From Janthinobacterium sp. 17J80-10 (GTDB lineage: Bacteria; Pseudomonadota; Gammaproteobacteria; Burkholderiales; Burkholderiaceae_D): a DNA stretch of 64,000 nt. The stretch lies in contig NZ_CP035311.1 of assembly GCF_004114795.1 (NCBI RefSeq), positions 1-64,000 of the forward strand, in the 5' to 3' direction. Within the stretch, counting starts at the first letter, position 1, and every line of letters begins with the position of its first letter. The notes under the pieces were generated by a model. The model did no database searches. It was not told the DNA's origin and saw only the letters and a list, made by a program, of their open reading frames with translations. Both the position numbers and the translations under genes were made by a program. Positions 26,840 to 36,310 of the stretch are shown one piece after another.

Positions 26840-28606
26840 TCATTGCACTGAAATATTTTTGGTGGCCAGCGTCGCGTCAAAGATCAGTTTCTTTGGCCAT
26901 GCCGGCCAGGTGACGCCGAGTGCGGCATTGTTCGGATCGCCATTTTTCGCAAATGCGGCAATCGTGCTCATCATCGCGCCGGACAGTTCCAGCCGGCCGC
27001 CCTTGTTAGCCGTGCTGTTGGTGACATTCGAGAACAGCGACGGACCGAAGTTACCGAACAGGAAAGGCAGGTCGAACGCGTGCGCTGCGCCATACACGTC
27101 ATTCCACGGTGCCGGCTCCTTGTTCCAGTTGAACTGGTAGTACCAGACATTGGCTTGCCTGGATTTCAGTGCATTCAGCGCCGAGTCGCGGTTTGGCACG
27201 AAGAACAGATTGTTCAGCAATGCCAGGCGCGCGTTGTAGCCGGTAGTCGGCGTATCGACCGGCAAATACGCCGGGTTGATCAGGTCATTGACAGTCAAGG
27301 TGGCCGCGGCATCCGGCTTGAAGTTGTACATCATGCCAAAGCGCGTCGCATCATTGACGATCAGGCCGGGCTGGCCGCCCAGCGCCGGCGACAACGCCAG
27401 GAATGAAGCAAACAATTTGGTTTCCTCGGCGGTGTTGGATGCCAGCACCGGCACCTTCAGATAATTGCCGGCATTGATTGCCGCAATCGGCGTATTGGCA
27501 ACGACGGCGCCGTCCGGAATATGCGACGTCGAACTCAGGCCGGCAGCGGCAAGTTTGGTCAGCAACTGGGTGAAGATCTGCGCCGGGGTTTTCGCTCGCA
27601 TGTAGTCGGCGATCTGCGCACTGGTTTGCGTGGCAGCGTAAGCGGCCGCAGTCGCATCATCGCTCGCCTTGCCATCGGCGATCAGCAGACTGTAGAGCAG
27701 CTTGTTGCCCTGCGCCAGTGCGGTTGCCGACGAGTTCACCAGAGCGATGCTTCCGACCGGCAGTTCGCTGGCAGTGCTGATGCCTCCCGAGAGCGGCACT
27801 GCGCGGTGGAACAGTTGCGTCGCATTGCTGACAACCAGGGGCGAGGTCAGCAGTGAATAAACATTGATGGCACCTGCCGATTGGCCCATCACGGTGACAT
27901 TGCCCGGATTGCCGCCAAAATTGGCGATATTCTTGTTGATGAATTTGAGCGTCTGGATCTGGTCGAGCGTGCCGAAGTTGCCGGAGTCTTCCTGGGCATT
28001 GGTGCCGCTCTTTAATTGCGGCAGGCTCAGCCAGCCGAACAGGCCGACACGATAGTTTGCCGTCACCACGACCGCATTGGCGGCCTTCGCCAGCGCCGCG
28101 CCATCGTATACCGGGTCGGCCGTGTAGCCCGACACATTGCTGCCGCCATAGATGAAATAGATGACGGGAAGATTGGTGTCGGTCGATGCCGGCCGCCAGA
28201 TGTTCAACGTCAGGCAATCCTCGCTGCCGACCGCCTGGTTCAGCGTGGTGCCGATGCTTGCATCATAGGTGTTGTTCGATCCGGGGCCATAGAGGCGGCC
28301 GTACTGGACACAGGCATTGCCGAAGGATTTTGCCGCCAGCACTGCCGGCCAGTTGTCGGGTTCGACGGGCGCCTTCCAGCGCAGGTTGCCTACCGGCGGC
28401 CTGGCAAACGGGATGCCCTTCCAGGAATACGTCCCCGATGCGGCATCGTCCGCGCCTTCAATCTGTCCATATTGCGTCGACCGCAGCAGCGGCAAGTCCT
28501 GCGCCGTGCTGGTAGCGATGCCGGTGCCGCCGCCGCAGCCGCCCAGCAAAGTCGTGACGGCGCCCGCCACAGCGAGCATGCAACGCCATTTGCCAACAAG
28601 CTTCAT
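26840..28606 (-). CDS. Type-B carboxylesterase, probable lipoprotein
   Basis: 588 residues. The N-terminus MKLVGKWRCMLAVAGAVTTLLGGCGGG is a lipoprotein signal with the lipobox Cys. The serine hydrolase elbow is VTVMGQSAGAINVYSL (GxSxG), EDCLTLNIWRP is the type-B signature 2, and the catalytic Glu and His regions are likely TAEETKLF and GAAHAFDLPF. It is exported and could release a hydroxy acid from an ester outside the cytoplasm. First gene downstream of the sigma-54 promoter. Confidence 0.9.
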   Translation of the reverse strand: MKLVGKWRCMLAVAGAVTTLLGGCGGGTGIATSTAQDLPLLRSTQYGQIEGADDAASGTYSWKGIPFARPPVGNLRWKAPVEPDNWPAVLAAKSFGNACVQYGRLYGPGSNNTYDASIGTTLNQAVGSEDCLTLNIWRPASTDTNLPVIYFIYGGSNVSGYTADPVYDGAALAKAANAVVVTANYRVGLFGWLSLPQLKSGTNAQEDSGNFGTLDQIQTLKFINKNIANFGGNPGNVTVMGQSAGAINVYSLLTSPLVVSNATQLFHRAVPLSGGISTASELPVGSIALVNSSATALAQGNKLLYSLLIADGKASDDATAAAYAATQTSAQIADYMRAKTPAQIFTQLLTKLAAAGLSSTSHIPDGAVVANTPIAAINAGNYLKVPVLASNTAEETKLFASFLALSPALGGQPGLIVNDATRFGMMYNFKPDAAATLTVNDLINPAYLPVDTPTTGYNARLALLNNLFFVPNRDSALNALKSRQANVWYYQFNWNKEPAPWNDVYGAAHAFDLPFLFGNFGPSLFSNVTNSTANKGGRLELSGAMMSTIAAFAKNGDPNNAALGVTWPAWPKKLIFDATLATKNISVQ

Positions 28607-28765
28607 GATCTGTCCCCTAATCTACGTAATTATTCGATATGCCTGACGGTTCCGGCTCCTGGTAATGCAAGATGGAGTGAGACCACTTTTTCCCGACGAG
28701 CCTGCATGGCAGCACTGTTGCAACAGTGCTACTTCCGTCAAGTTGTCACCGCTGCATGACATATG

Positions 28766-28780
28766 GCAAATTCAGTGCCA
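28766..28780 (-). promoter_or_regulatory. Sigma-54 (-24/-12) promoter of the esterase-bdhA-BKACE operon
   Basis: On the minus strand TGGCAC, five bases, then TTGC (TGGCAC-TGAAT-TTGC), matching the sigma-54 consensus TGGCAC-N5-TTGC. It lies 160 bp upstream of the esterase start. The adjacent gene encodes a sigma-54 activator, which makes the match meaningful. Confidence 0.8.
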
Positions 28781-28864
28781 ACGCAGACAAGTCATTGAAT
28801 TCAAATGGAAATTTTTTCGGAGCGGCCGAAATCGCGACAAAAGCCGGAATTTAACGGGAAAATC

Positions 28865-28881
28865 TGCTCGATTAATGAACA
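28865..28881 (-). promoter_or_regulatory. Enhancer-like palindrome A for the sigma-54 activator
   Basis: TGCTCGATTAATGAACA on plus, an imperfect palindrome of TGTTCATT type. It lies about 85 bp upstream of the -24 element, a usual distance for a sigma-54 enhancer site. A second copy lies at 28951-28967. Confidence 0.6.
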
Positions 28882-28950
28882 GATTTGGGGGAATAAATCA
28901 CTAAGTCATTGATAAATAAAAGATCTGAAATGATCTTTTATTGAACATAT

Positions 28951-28967
28951 TGCTCAATCAATGAACG
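28951..28967 (-). promoter_or_regulatory. Enhancer-like palindrome B, overlapping the activator gene's stop codon
   Basis: TGCTCAATCAATGAACG on plus differs from palindrome A at only a few positions. The centre-to-centre distance is 86 bp (near eight helical turns). It covers the 3' end of the activator gene (stop 28954-28956). Confidence 0.55.
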
Positions 28968-30399
28968 GAAGATTGAATTGAAGAATTTTTTGATACAGCT
29001 TGCCGCGGGAAATCCCGAGCTTGCGTGCAGCCAGCGCCTTGTTGCCACGCGTTTGTTCCAGCGTCGCCAGAATCAGGCGCCGTTCGACATCATTGACGGC
29101 ATCGGCCAATGTCTGGCCTGCCTGCACCGGTCCGGGTTCAGCCGGCGGCAAGGCAACACTTCGCAGCTTGCGGCCCTGCGGCAGAATGCCGACAAAATCC
29201 TCGGCGCTCAGGATGCGGTTTTCCGACAGCATGCCGGCCTGTTCCAGCGCATTGCGCAATTCGCGCACGTTGCCCGGCCAGTCATGCGATGCGAGCAGCG
29301 CACGCGCGCTCGCGCTCAACTCGCGCTGCGGCAGGCCGGTGCGGCTGGCGATCTGTTCGCACAAATGCTCGCACAGCGCGTCGATGTCGCCGATGCGTTC
29401 GCGCAGAGGAGGAATCACGATTGGCAGCACATTGAGCCGATAATACAGGTCGGAGCGGAATCGCCCGGCTTCCATCAAGCCAACGAGATTGCGGCTGGTC
29501 GCCGCAATGACCCGCACGTCGACCTTGGTAACCTTGTTGGTGCCCAGCGGCTCGATTTCCTGCTCCTGCAACACGCGCAAGAGCTTGGCCTGGACCTGCA
29601 TCGGCATGTCGCCGACTTCATCCAGAAACAGCGTACCGCCGTCGGCCAGCTTGAACTTGCCGTCCCGGCCGCGCCGGTCCGCACCGGTATAGGCGCCGGG
29701 TGCGACGCCGAAGATTTCGGCTTCCAGCAAGGTTTCCGGTATGGCCGCAATATTGATGCCGACGAAGGGCTTGGCCGAGCGCACCGAGACGGCGTGGATG
29801 CCTTGCGCGAGCATTTCCTTGCCAGTGCCGGTCTCGCCCAGCAGCAGCACGGTGGTGTCGAGTTGCGCCGCCCGCCTTGCGCGCGTTTTCAGTTCCAGCG
29901 CGGCCGAACTGGTGCCGACGAAATTGGTAATCGAATAACGCGTCCTGCGCAACTGCGCGAGTTCGGTCTTGGTCTTCTCGAGGGCGGCCTGCAGTTCGGA
30001 AAAGCGCGATACCAGCGGCTTCAAGCGGTCGATATCTTCGTACAATGCCACCGCCAACGCCCCGGTCACTTCGCCTTCCTCATTCTTGATCGGCAGCCGC
30101 ATGACCACCAGCGACTGCTTCTGGACCGGAAAGATGTCGAGCATGATCGGCCGCCCGGTTTCAACCACCTCGCGCATACGGCTGTTCGGGATGACTTCCT
30201 CCACCGGACGGCCGAGTGCGGCCTGCGGATTTTTCAAGCCGAGGAAACTTGCATACTTTTCATGGATCCAGGCAATCCTGGCATCGCTGTCAACCGCCAT
30301 CGAGCCGAAGCTGTATTTTTCAAAGAAATCAATCAAGGTTTCCAGGCTGAGACGCCGGATATCCTGCGCATTCCAGATCGATTCGACAGACGATTTCAT
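28954..30399 (-). CDS. Sigma-54-dependent activator, PAS-AAA+-Fis type
   Basis: 481 residues from MKSSVESIWNAQDIRR. The N-terminal PAS-like sensor (about 20-130) is followed by the AAA+ domain (about 155-390) with GETGTGKEMLAQ (Walker A), the sigma-54 contact loop GAYTGADRRGRDGKF (a GAFTGA variant), GGTLFLDEVGDMP (Walker B) and the arginine-rich FRSDLYYRLNVLPI. The C-terminal Fis HTH is ALAARKLGISRGKLYQKI. It probably senses a small molecule and activates the neighbouring operon. The start at 30399 is preferred to the ATG at 30432. Confidence 0.93.
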   Translation of the reverse strand: MKSSVESIWNAQDIRRLSLETLIDFFEKYSFGSMAVDSDARIAWIHEKYASFLGLKNPQAALGRPVEEVIPNSRMREVVETGRPIMLDIFPVQKQSLVVMRLPIKNEEGEVTGALAVALYEDIDRLKPLVSRFSELQAALEKTKTELAQLRRTRYSITNFVGTSSAALELKTRARRAAQLDTTVLLLGETGTGKEMLAQGIHAVSVRSAKPFVGINIAAIPETLLEAEIFGVAPGAYTGADRRGRDGKFKLADGGTLFLDEVGDMPMQVQAKLLRVLQEQEIEPLGTNKVTKVDVRVIAATSRNLVGLMEAGRFRSDLYYRLNVLPIVIPPLRERIGDIDALCEHLCEQIASRTGLPQRELSASARALLASHDWPGNVRELRNALEQAGMLSENRILSAEDFVGILPQGRKLRSVALPPAEPGPVQAGQTLADAVNDVERRLILATLEQTRGNKALAARKLGISRGKLYQKILQFNLPFID

Positions 30400-30780
30400 G
30401 AGGCATCGGCAATGGGTGGCAACGGGCGACATGCCCGGCAGACGTGCTGCAGTAGTTCGTAACTATACTGCATCACGCGCCCGTTCAACTGCCGTCGCTG
30501 GGCTTGCCACAGTCAATTCCTGACTTTAAACAATGCGGGAGGGCAATAAAGAACCCATTATTGCCTGAAACGGATGATCCATCTGACGCCTTATGCTCCG
30601 CCCTGCCGGCATGCGTGTATTTTTTGCAAGCAATTAAAAAATGATATTAGGTGGAAACTTTAATTAGTGCCAATGATCGAATTCTGACAATGGCATGCAT
30701 AAATGATATTCGCCTGGCACAACACCTTTGCACGACACATCAATAGACACTTCCCAAGATTTTTTACGATCAAGGACGCA
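30400..30780 (+). other. Intergenic region between divergent regulator genes
   Basis: 381 bp without a supported gene. It is AT-rich from about 30620 to 30720. I see no convincing -35/-10 pair, terminator or repeat; it should contain the promoters of both the sigma-54 activator (minus) and the diguanylate cyclase (plus). Confidence 0.5.
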
Positions 30781-31761
30781 ATGATAAATCTGGATGCCAT
30801 TCGAGCCGCTCGCATTCTTTTGGTAGACGACAGTGCGGATAATATCAACCTGCTTTCGGAAATCCTTGCAGTGCGCGGATATACCCACGTTTCATCCATC
30901 GGGGACTCAAGCCAGGTTTGCAAATTGCATGCGCAAAACGACTATGACTTGATCCTGCTTGACATGCATATGCCTCGAATGAACGGACTGGACGTGATGG
31001 CGCAACTAAAGGAAGTCGAAAAACATGCCTTTCTTCCAGTGCTTGCCATTACCGGGGATGAGCGTTACAAGGTCGCCGCGCTGGAGGCTGGCGCACGCGA
31101 CTTCATCATCAAGCCGTATAACCTTGCCGAGCTGGACCTGCGCATGCGCAATGCGATTGAACTGCGGCTCTTGTACAAAACCATGGCTGCGCAAAGCCGG
31201 TTGCTGGAAGAAAAAGCACTGCACGATTCCCTGACAGGATTGCCCAACAGGCGTTTGCTGTCGGACCGGATTGAAATTGCCATGCAATATGCGCGTCGTC
31301 ACCAGCAGATGGTGGCACTGCTGTATATGGACCTTGATGGATTTAAACAGGTGAATGACCATTACGGCCATGCCTGTGGCGACGACCTTCTGAAGGAAAT
31401 TGCTGAGCGCTTGCGTTCCGTTGCACGCCAGGAGGATACCGTTGCGCGCATTGGCGGAGACGAGTTCATCATGGTGCTCTCCGAGATTTCCCGCGTGGAA
31501 GATATCGTGCGGCCTGCGACCAAGATACTCAGTTTATTGGAAGTACCGCTCGATATTGGCGGCAAATCTGTGAAAGTCACCGGAAGTATTGGCATCAGCT
31601 TCTACCCCACGGATGCGGAAGATGCGCAGACATTGCTTTTGCGGGCAGATGAGGCGCTCTATTGCGCCAAGCACGCAGGGAAGAACCGCTATCAGTTCGC
31701 CGGCTTTCCCGCCTTCGGCGACGCCAGAACCCATTCGGCTTCAAATATAAGTTTTCAATAG
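30781..31761 (+). CDS. Response regulator with GGDEF (diguanylate cyclase) output
   Basis: 326 residues from MINLDAIRAARILLVDDSADN. The receiver domain (about 8-125) has DLILLDMHMPRMNG with the acceptor Asp and FIIKPYN. A linker helix leads to the GGDEF domain (about 160-315) with DSLTGLPNRRLL, MDLDGFKQVND and the intact active site RIGGDEFIMVL. So it should make c-di-GMP when phosphorylated. The histidine kinase gene follows after 6 nt, which suggests they work together. Confidence 0.93.
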   Translation: MINLDAIRAARILLVDDSADNINLLSEILAVRGYTHVSSIGDSSQVCKLHAQNDYDLILLDMHMPRMNGLDVMAQLKEVEKHAFLPVLAITGDERYKVAALEAGARDFIIKPYNLAELDLRMRNAIELRLLYKTMAAQSRLLEEKALHDSLTGLPNRRLLSDRIEIAMQYARRHQQMVALLYMDLDGFKQVNDHYGHACGDDLLKEIAERLRSVARQEDTVARIGGDEFIMVLSEISRVEDIVRPATKILSLLEVPLDIGGKSVKVTGSIGISFYPTDAEDAQTLLLRADEALYCAKHAGKNRYQFAGFPAFGDARTHSASNISFQ

Positions 31762-31767
31762 CACATC

Positions 31768-32988
31768 ATGGGCCGCCTGTTCTGGAAGTTCTTCATACCG
31801 ATCTGGATTGCCCAACTCATCGGTACGATGTCTGTGATGTTCATCGTTGAGCTTACGGAAAGCTGGCTAAACCGCAATCGCACCGTCAGTGAATCTATCG
31901 CCCACCTGGACCTCCTGCCCGACGCAACCGCTACGACAATCGAATCCGCCAAGACTGACGGCAAAGCTTATTTCCTCGCTGCCGAACAAGCTGCCCCCGT
32001 GACAACAGCCGCCGGCCTCAGGCCGCCACCGCCGCCGCACGGTTTCAAGATACTTCCTTTTGAACCGCTGGTTGCCCATCTGTTGGCCAGCCTCATTGTT
32101 GCAACCTTCCTCACCCGATATCTCTCGCGGCCGATTCGCAGCCTGAGGTCAGCATTCCAGGAAGCGGCTTCCGGCAATTTGCAGCCGCGTGCTGCGGCAA
32201 GCATCGAACAGCGCAGCGATGAACTGGCAGACCTGCTTCGCGACTACGACAAGATGGCCACGCAATTGCGGACCGTCATGGATGGACAGCGCCAATTGCT
32301 GCACGACGTATCCCATGAACTTAGATCTCCCCTTGCGCGCATGCAGGCGGCAATGGGACTGGTGCGCCAGCAGCCCGAAAAAATCGCACACTTGCTGGAT
32401 CGCCTCGATAGCGAAGTCCTTCGCATCGACCGCCTCATCGGGGAATTGCTGACGCTTTCCAGGCTCGACACCAACATCCCGATCAATGCCAGGGACACCA
32501 TTGAAATCGGCGACATTCTTGCGCCGGTGGCGGACTCCGCGCACTTTGAAGCCCAGGTCCACGGCAAGTACGTTCATTACTCCGAGCCGCCGGCCGCTTT
32601 CATACTATGCAATCCTGATTTGCTTGCAAGGGCGCTTGAGAATATCGTCCGCAATGCCATCCACCATACGCCGCCAGGCACGACGGTGCAGATAGCGGCG
32701 ACGGTCGAGTTGACACATGCGCTCAGAATTTCGGTGAAGGACAATGGCAACGGCATCCCCGCGGAAGAGCTGGACTCGGTCTTCCAGCCATTCTTCCGCG
32801 GCAGCCACACGGCCGGAAAAACCGATGGCCATGGATTGGGATTGGCGATCAGCAGGCGCATTATTGCCGCGCACGGGGGATCAATATCCGCTTCCAACTT
32901 GCCAGACGGTGGTCTTCACGTCGAAATCAGCTTGCCGCTGCAGCGCCTGAATTCAGCCGAGACACAAAGTCATGCAAGCCAGATCTAG
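31768..32988 (+). CDS. Sensor histidine kinase (CpxA-like, HAMP)
   Basis: 406 residues. Membrane segments lie at about 8-28 and about 100-117, with a periplasmic domain between. A HAMP region (about 115-170) precedes the dimerisation motif LHDVSHELRSPLARMQAAMG (phospho-acceptor His). N and G boxes are IVRNAIHHTPPGT, VKDNGNGIPAEEL and DGHGLGLAISRRI. It follows the GGDEF response regulator with 6 nt between, and a CpxR-like regulator gene lies 1.5 kb away on the other strand; either may be the partner. Confidence 0.92.
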   Translation: MGRLFWKFFIPIWIAQLIGTMSVMFIVELTESWLNRNRTVSESIAHLDLLPDATATTIESAKTDGKAYFLAAEQAAPVTTAAGLRPPPPPHGFKILPFEPLVAHLLASLIVATFLTRYLSRPIRSLRSAFQEAASGNLQPRAAASIEQRSDELADLLRDYDKMATQLRTVMDGQRQLLHDVSHELRSPLARMQAAMGLVRQQPEKIAHLLDRLDSEVLRIDRLIGELLTLSRLDTNIPINARDTIEIGDILAPVADSAHFEAQVHGKYVHYSEPPAAFILCNPDLLARALENIVRNAIHHTPPGTTVQIAATVELTHALRISVKDNGNGIPAEELDSVFQPFFRGSHTAGKTDGHGLGLAISRRIIAAHGGSISASNLPDGGLHVEISLPLQRLNSAETQSHASQI

Positions 32989-33023
32989 GTAAGACGGAAG
33001 CGACGCAATATCACATGACGGCA

Positions 33024-34244
33024 TTATGCCGTTTCGCCTTTCGGCCCTTTTTGAAGATCGCCAGTCATTGAAGAATCGCACGCCCTTTTGGGCGTCGCAG
33101 CATGGCCTCTGGCAGTCATTCCTGCGACCGCCTGCAGGAATACCGGCTCGATTTCACGCCACAGGTACTGCGTGCCAGAGGCAAAGGCGTTTCTCCTTAT
33201 CATTGGTAAATCGTTGCGCATTTCCCAGAGTCGTTGAATTGCATTTGCCAGACTGCCGGCATCGTACTCAAAAATGATCCCATTGTGTCCATCCGTGATG
33301 TATTGGGTATGCGTACAGATATTGCTGGCCAGGACAGGCAGTCCCGCCACCAGGTATTCAAACAGTTTGGTAGGCGGATTGAAGCGCCACCATGGCCGGT
33401 CTTCCCACAGGCAGAGACCGGCATCCATGCCATTCAACATCGCCGGGACCTGCGTGCCGCAAACGCGGCCCGATAACGATATGTCGGCAGCGATGCCAAG
33501 CGCCACGGCGCGCTTTCCACAGTAATGAAGTTCTTCTTCAGAAGCGCCGATGATCGCCAGGCGGGCAATGCGTTGTTCGCGGTTGACCAGCGCGAGTGCT
33601 TCCAGCATGACATCGCGGCCACGTGCCTGATTGACCGTGCCGACGTAGACCAGATTGACCGGGGCATGATGGGCACCATGGCCGCCATTGCCGGCCGTGC
33701 GCAAGAATCGCTCGCAGACGCCCATATGAATCAGTTTTACCCGCGCCGGATCACATGCGTGCGCAAGCAAGTCGTGATAATGTGCCTCGCCGATTGGCAT
33801 CAGGAGGCTCGCGCGTCTGGCTGCGGCGTAGAACGCCCATTTCAGGGACAGGCGCCTTGCGAGCCGCTTGAGGAATGGATGCCCAGGTGGCAGGGCGGTA
33901 AATCGGCTCGGATGCTCATTCCAGTACAGCGCAACCGGAATTTTCCGTAACAGCCACAACATGGGCGTCAACAGGGAATGCAGCAAGACGACGCGATCAG
34001 GGCGGTCACGCCTGACCAGCCGTGCGCAAGTATACAAGTATTTTATCCAGCCGAACCGCCCCTGACCAAAGGGAAATACGATGTACTCGACCCCATCGAT
34101 GCGCAACTCCTCCTGTTGCAAAGGCTCCAGGCTGATTACGGTCAGTCGATAGGCCTTTGCCAGTGCCTTGATCCTGTAGGAAAAGTCCAGAAAGCCCGGC
34201 TGGTCACTCGCAAACCGTGTCACGGCAATGCAATGTTCGCGCAT
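33024..34244 (-). CDS. Glycosyltransferase, GT-B (GT4-like)
   Basis: 406 residues. The C-terminal GT4-type part has NLVYVGTVNQARGRDVMLEALALV and the sugar-nucleotide site FNPPTKLFEYLVAGLPVLASN with the E-x7-E type Glu. The N-terminal half includes a KYLYTCARLVRRDRPDRVVL stretch. The acceptor and sugar are unknown; no other polysaccharide genes lie beside it. It stands between a CpxA-like kinase and a CpxR-like regulator, in opposite orientation to the kinase. Confidence 0.85.
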   Translation of the reverse strand: MREHCIAVTRFASDQPGFLDFSYRIKALAKAYRLTVISLEPLQQEELRIDGVEYIVFPFGQGRFGWIKYLYTCARLVRRDRPDRVVLLHSLLTPMLWLLRKIPVALYWNEHPSRFTALPPGHPFLKRLARRLSLKWAFYAAARRASLLMPIGEAHYHDLLAHACDPARVKLIHMGVCERFLRTAGNGGHGAHHAPVNLVYVGTVNQARGRDVMLEALALVNREQRIARLAIIGASEEELHYCGKRAVALGIAADISLSGRVCGTQVPAMLNGMDAGLCLWEDRPWWRFNPPTKLFEYLVAGLPVLASNICTHTQYITDGHNGIIFEYDAGSLANAIQRLWEMRNDLPMIRRNAFASGTQYLWREIEPVFLQAVAGMTARGHAATPKRACDSSMTGDLQKGPKGETA

Positions 34245-34497
34245 TTTTCCCCTTATTGATCCGGTGTCATCAAGCCATCGAACGCGTCATGACTACTAAG
34301 ACCTGAGTGTAGAAAGTAGTGGTCAGGCTCTTCTGATTCGACGCAACGGATCGAGGCAAGCGGGTGTAAAGATTTGTAAAGACGATTTTGAGAAGGCAGT
34401 TTGTGACGCCTTTGCCCGGCATCTCACTGGCTTCGCACCATCTTGGGGAAAATAAATGGCAAATGGAAATAGCCCTTCCCGAACGGCGGGCCCACGG

Positions 34498-35220
34498 TCA
34501 CTCCCGAATGAACTGGTAACCCTGGCGATACACTGTCTGGATACTGGAGCGGCCGTCGGACAGGGTGCCCAGCTTTTGCCGCAAGCTGCTTAAATGGACA
34601 TCGATGTTGCGGTCAAAGCGGCTCAGCGTCCTGCCCAGGCCTTCTTCAGACAAGGCCGCCTTGCTGACCGTATGGCCGGCATTGCGTGCCAGAATTTCCA
34701 GCAGGTTGAATTCCGTGCTGGTGAGATCGAGGGGCTTGCCGTCCCATTCAGCACGCCTTTTATCCAGCCACATCGCAAGCTGACCGACAAGGATGGGCGC
34801 GGCCGGCTCGCTCTCCGGGCTGGCAGACTGCACTGGCTGCATGCGCCGCAAAATAGCCCGAATACGTGCGGTCAATTCCCTCGGCGTACACGGCTTGGGG
34901 ACGTAATCGTCCGCGCCTAATTCCAGGCCGATAATCTTGTCGGTGTCGTCGCCCTTCGCCGTCAGCATCAATATCGGGATATTGCTCGAATGGCGTATTC
35001 TGCGAAGCGCATCGACGCCGTTCATTTTCGGCATCATGACGTCAAGTACCGCGATCGCGTAGTGCCCGGTTAACGCTGCTTCCACGCCCGATTGGCCATC
35101 ATGCTGCGCCGCGACGTCAAAGCCTTCGCGTTCAAGGTAATCTTTGAACATGGCAATCAGCTCGACATCGTCGTCCACCAACAAGACCTTGGTCACCGAA
35201 TTAGGCAGCTTGTCGTTCAT
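34498..35220 (-). CDS. OmpR/CpxR-family response regulator
   Basis: 240 residues. Receiver domain (about 10-125): VLLVDDDVEL, AVLDVMMPKMNG (acceptor Asp) and DDYVPKPCTPREL. The winged-helix domain (about 140-238) has LTSTEFNLLEILARNAGHTVSKAALSE and a C-terminal SSIQTVYRQGYQFI, as in CpxR. The partner is likely the CpxA-like kinase at 31768-32988. Divergent from the EamA gene. The 34245-34497 gap downstream holds nothing I can name. Confidence 0.93.
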   Translation of the reverse strand: MNDKLPNSVTKVLLVDDDVELIAMFKDYLEREGFDVAAQHDGQSGVEAALTGHYAIAVLDVMMPKMNGVDALRRIRHSSNIPILMLTAKGDDTDKIIGLELGADDYVPKPCTPRELTARIRAILRRMQPVQSASPESEPAAPILVGQLAMWLDKRRAEWDGKPLDLTSTEFNLLEILARNAGHTVSKAALSEEGLGRTLSRFDRNIDVHLSSLRQKLGTLSDGRSSIQTVYRQGYQFIRE

Positions 35221-35398
35221 CTGGCACCTGTCATATCCTTGCGTGTTCTTCGCCGTAATGAAATCCCGAGGATTTGCCCGCGTTACATTTGCGCCAGAAC
35301 ATCCATGGCATGGCTACGCCTGGGCTGGCTTTTGCCAAATATACCGATCTTTTCATCGGCTTGACATCACTTTGGATATATCAGGCTACACTTTCATC

Positions 35399-36310
35399 AT
35401 GAAACAAACATTGGAAACGCCCAAGGCAGCCGCCGCCGAATCTTTATCCTGGATCAAGTTTGCGCCAGCGACTTTTGTCGGTTTATGGGCGACCGGTTTT
35501 ATCGGCGGGAAGCTGGGCTTGCCTTATGCAGAGCCGCTCACCTTCCTCTTGATACGGTTTGTCGCCGTACTGCTCATCCTGGCGCCCATTGCCTTGCTCA
35601 TGAAGGCGCCGTGGCCGGCCCGCAGGGTGGACTATGCCCACACGGCAGTGGCAGGCTTGTTGCTGCATGCGGGATATCTCGGCGGCGTTTTCAGCGCGAT
35701 TCATCATGGCATGTCGGCAGGCGTCGTTTCCCTGATCGTCGGCTTGCAGCCCGTGCTGACTGCGGTTCTCGCGGCGGCCTGGTTCAAGGACAAAGTGACC
35801 CGGATCCAGTGGATCGGGCTGACGCTTGGCTTCATCGGCGTGGCCTTGGTGGTGTCCGGCAAGAGCAACCTGGGGCAGGCTGACGCCACTGCCTATGCGC
35901 TGGCGCTCCTGGCGCTGCTTTCCATTACCTTTGGCACGCTATACCAAAAACGTTTTTGCCCCAATCTCAATCTCCTGAGCGGCACGGTGATTCAGTTTTC
36001 CGCATGTGCCTTGCTATACCTGGTGCTGGCGCCCAACCTGGAAACCATGCAAGTCCAGTGGACCGGGCAATTCATCTTTGCACTGGCATGGCTGGTGATC
36101 GTCCTGTCGATTGCTTCGATCATGCTGCTGTACTTATTGATACGCCACGGTGCGGCAACCCGTGTCACCTCGTTGTTTTACATGGTGCCGCCCGTAACGG
36201 CGGTCATGGCCTGGCTGATATTCGGCGAATCACTGACAGGATGGGCGCTCGTCGGCATGGCAATTTGCGGCCTGGGGGTACTCCTGGTGGTGCGGCAGCC
36301 CAAAGACTAA
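35399..36310 (+). CDS. EamA/DMT family exporter
   Basis: 303 residues, ten predicted membrane segments in two repeated EamA halves. FAPATFVGLWATGFIGGKLGL opens the first half, SLIVGLQPVLTAVLAAAWFKDKVTRIQWIGLTLGFIGVALV ends it, and TSLFYMVPPVTAVMAWLIFGE marks the second. Probably a metabolite or amino acid exporter. The start at 35399 leaves only 6 nt after a possible -10 box; the longer frame from 35144 overlaps the regulator gene and is rejected. It converges with the next gene with a 4-nt overlap. Confidence 0.88.
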   Translation: MKQTLETPKAAAAESLSWIKFAPATFVGLWATGFIGGKLGLPYAEPLTFLLIRFVAVLLILAPIALLMKAPWPARRVDYAHTAVAGLLLHAGYLGGVFSAIHHGMSAGVVSLIVGLQPVLTAVLAAAWFKDKVTRIQWIGLTLGFIGVALVVSGKSNLGQADATAYALALLALLSITFGTLYQKRFCPNLNLLSGTVIQFSACALLYLVLAPNLETMQVQWTGQFIFALAWLVIVLSIASIMLLYLLIRHGAATRVTSLFYMVPPVTAVMAWLIFGESLTGWALVGMAICGLGVLLVVRQPKD

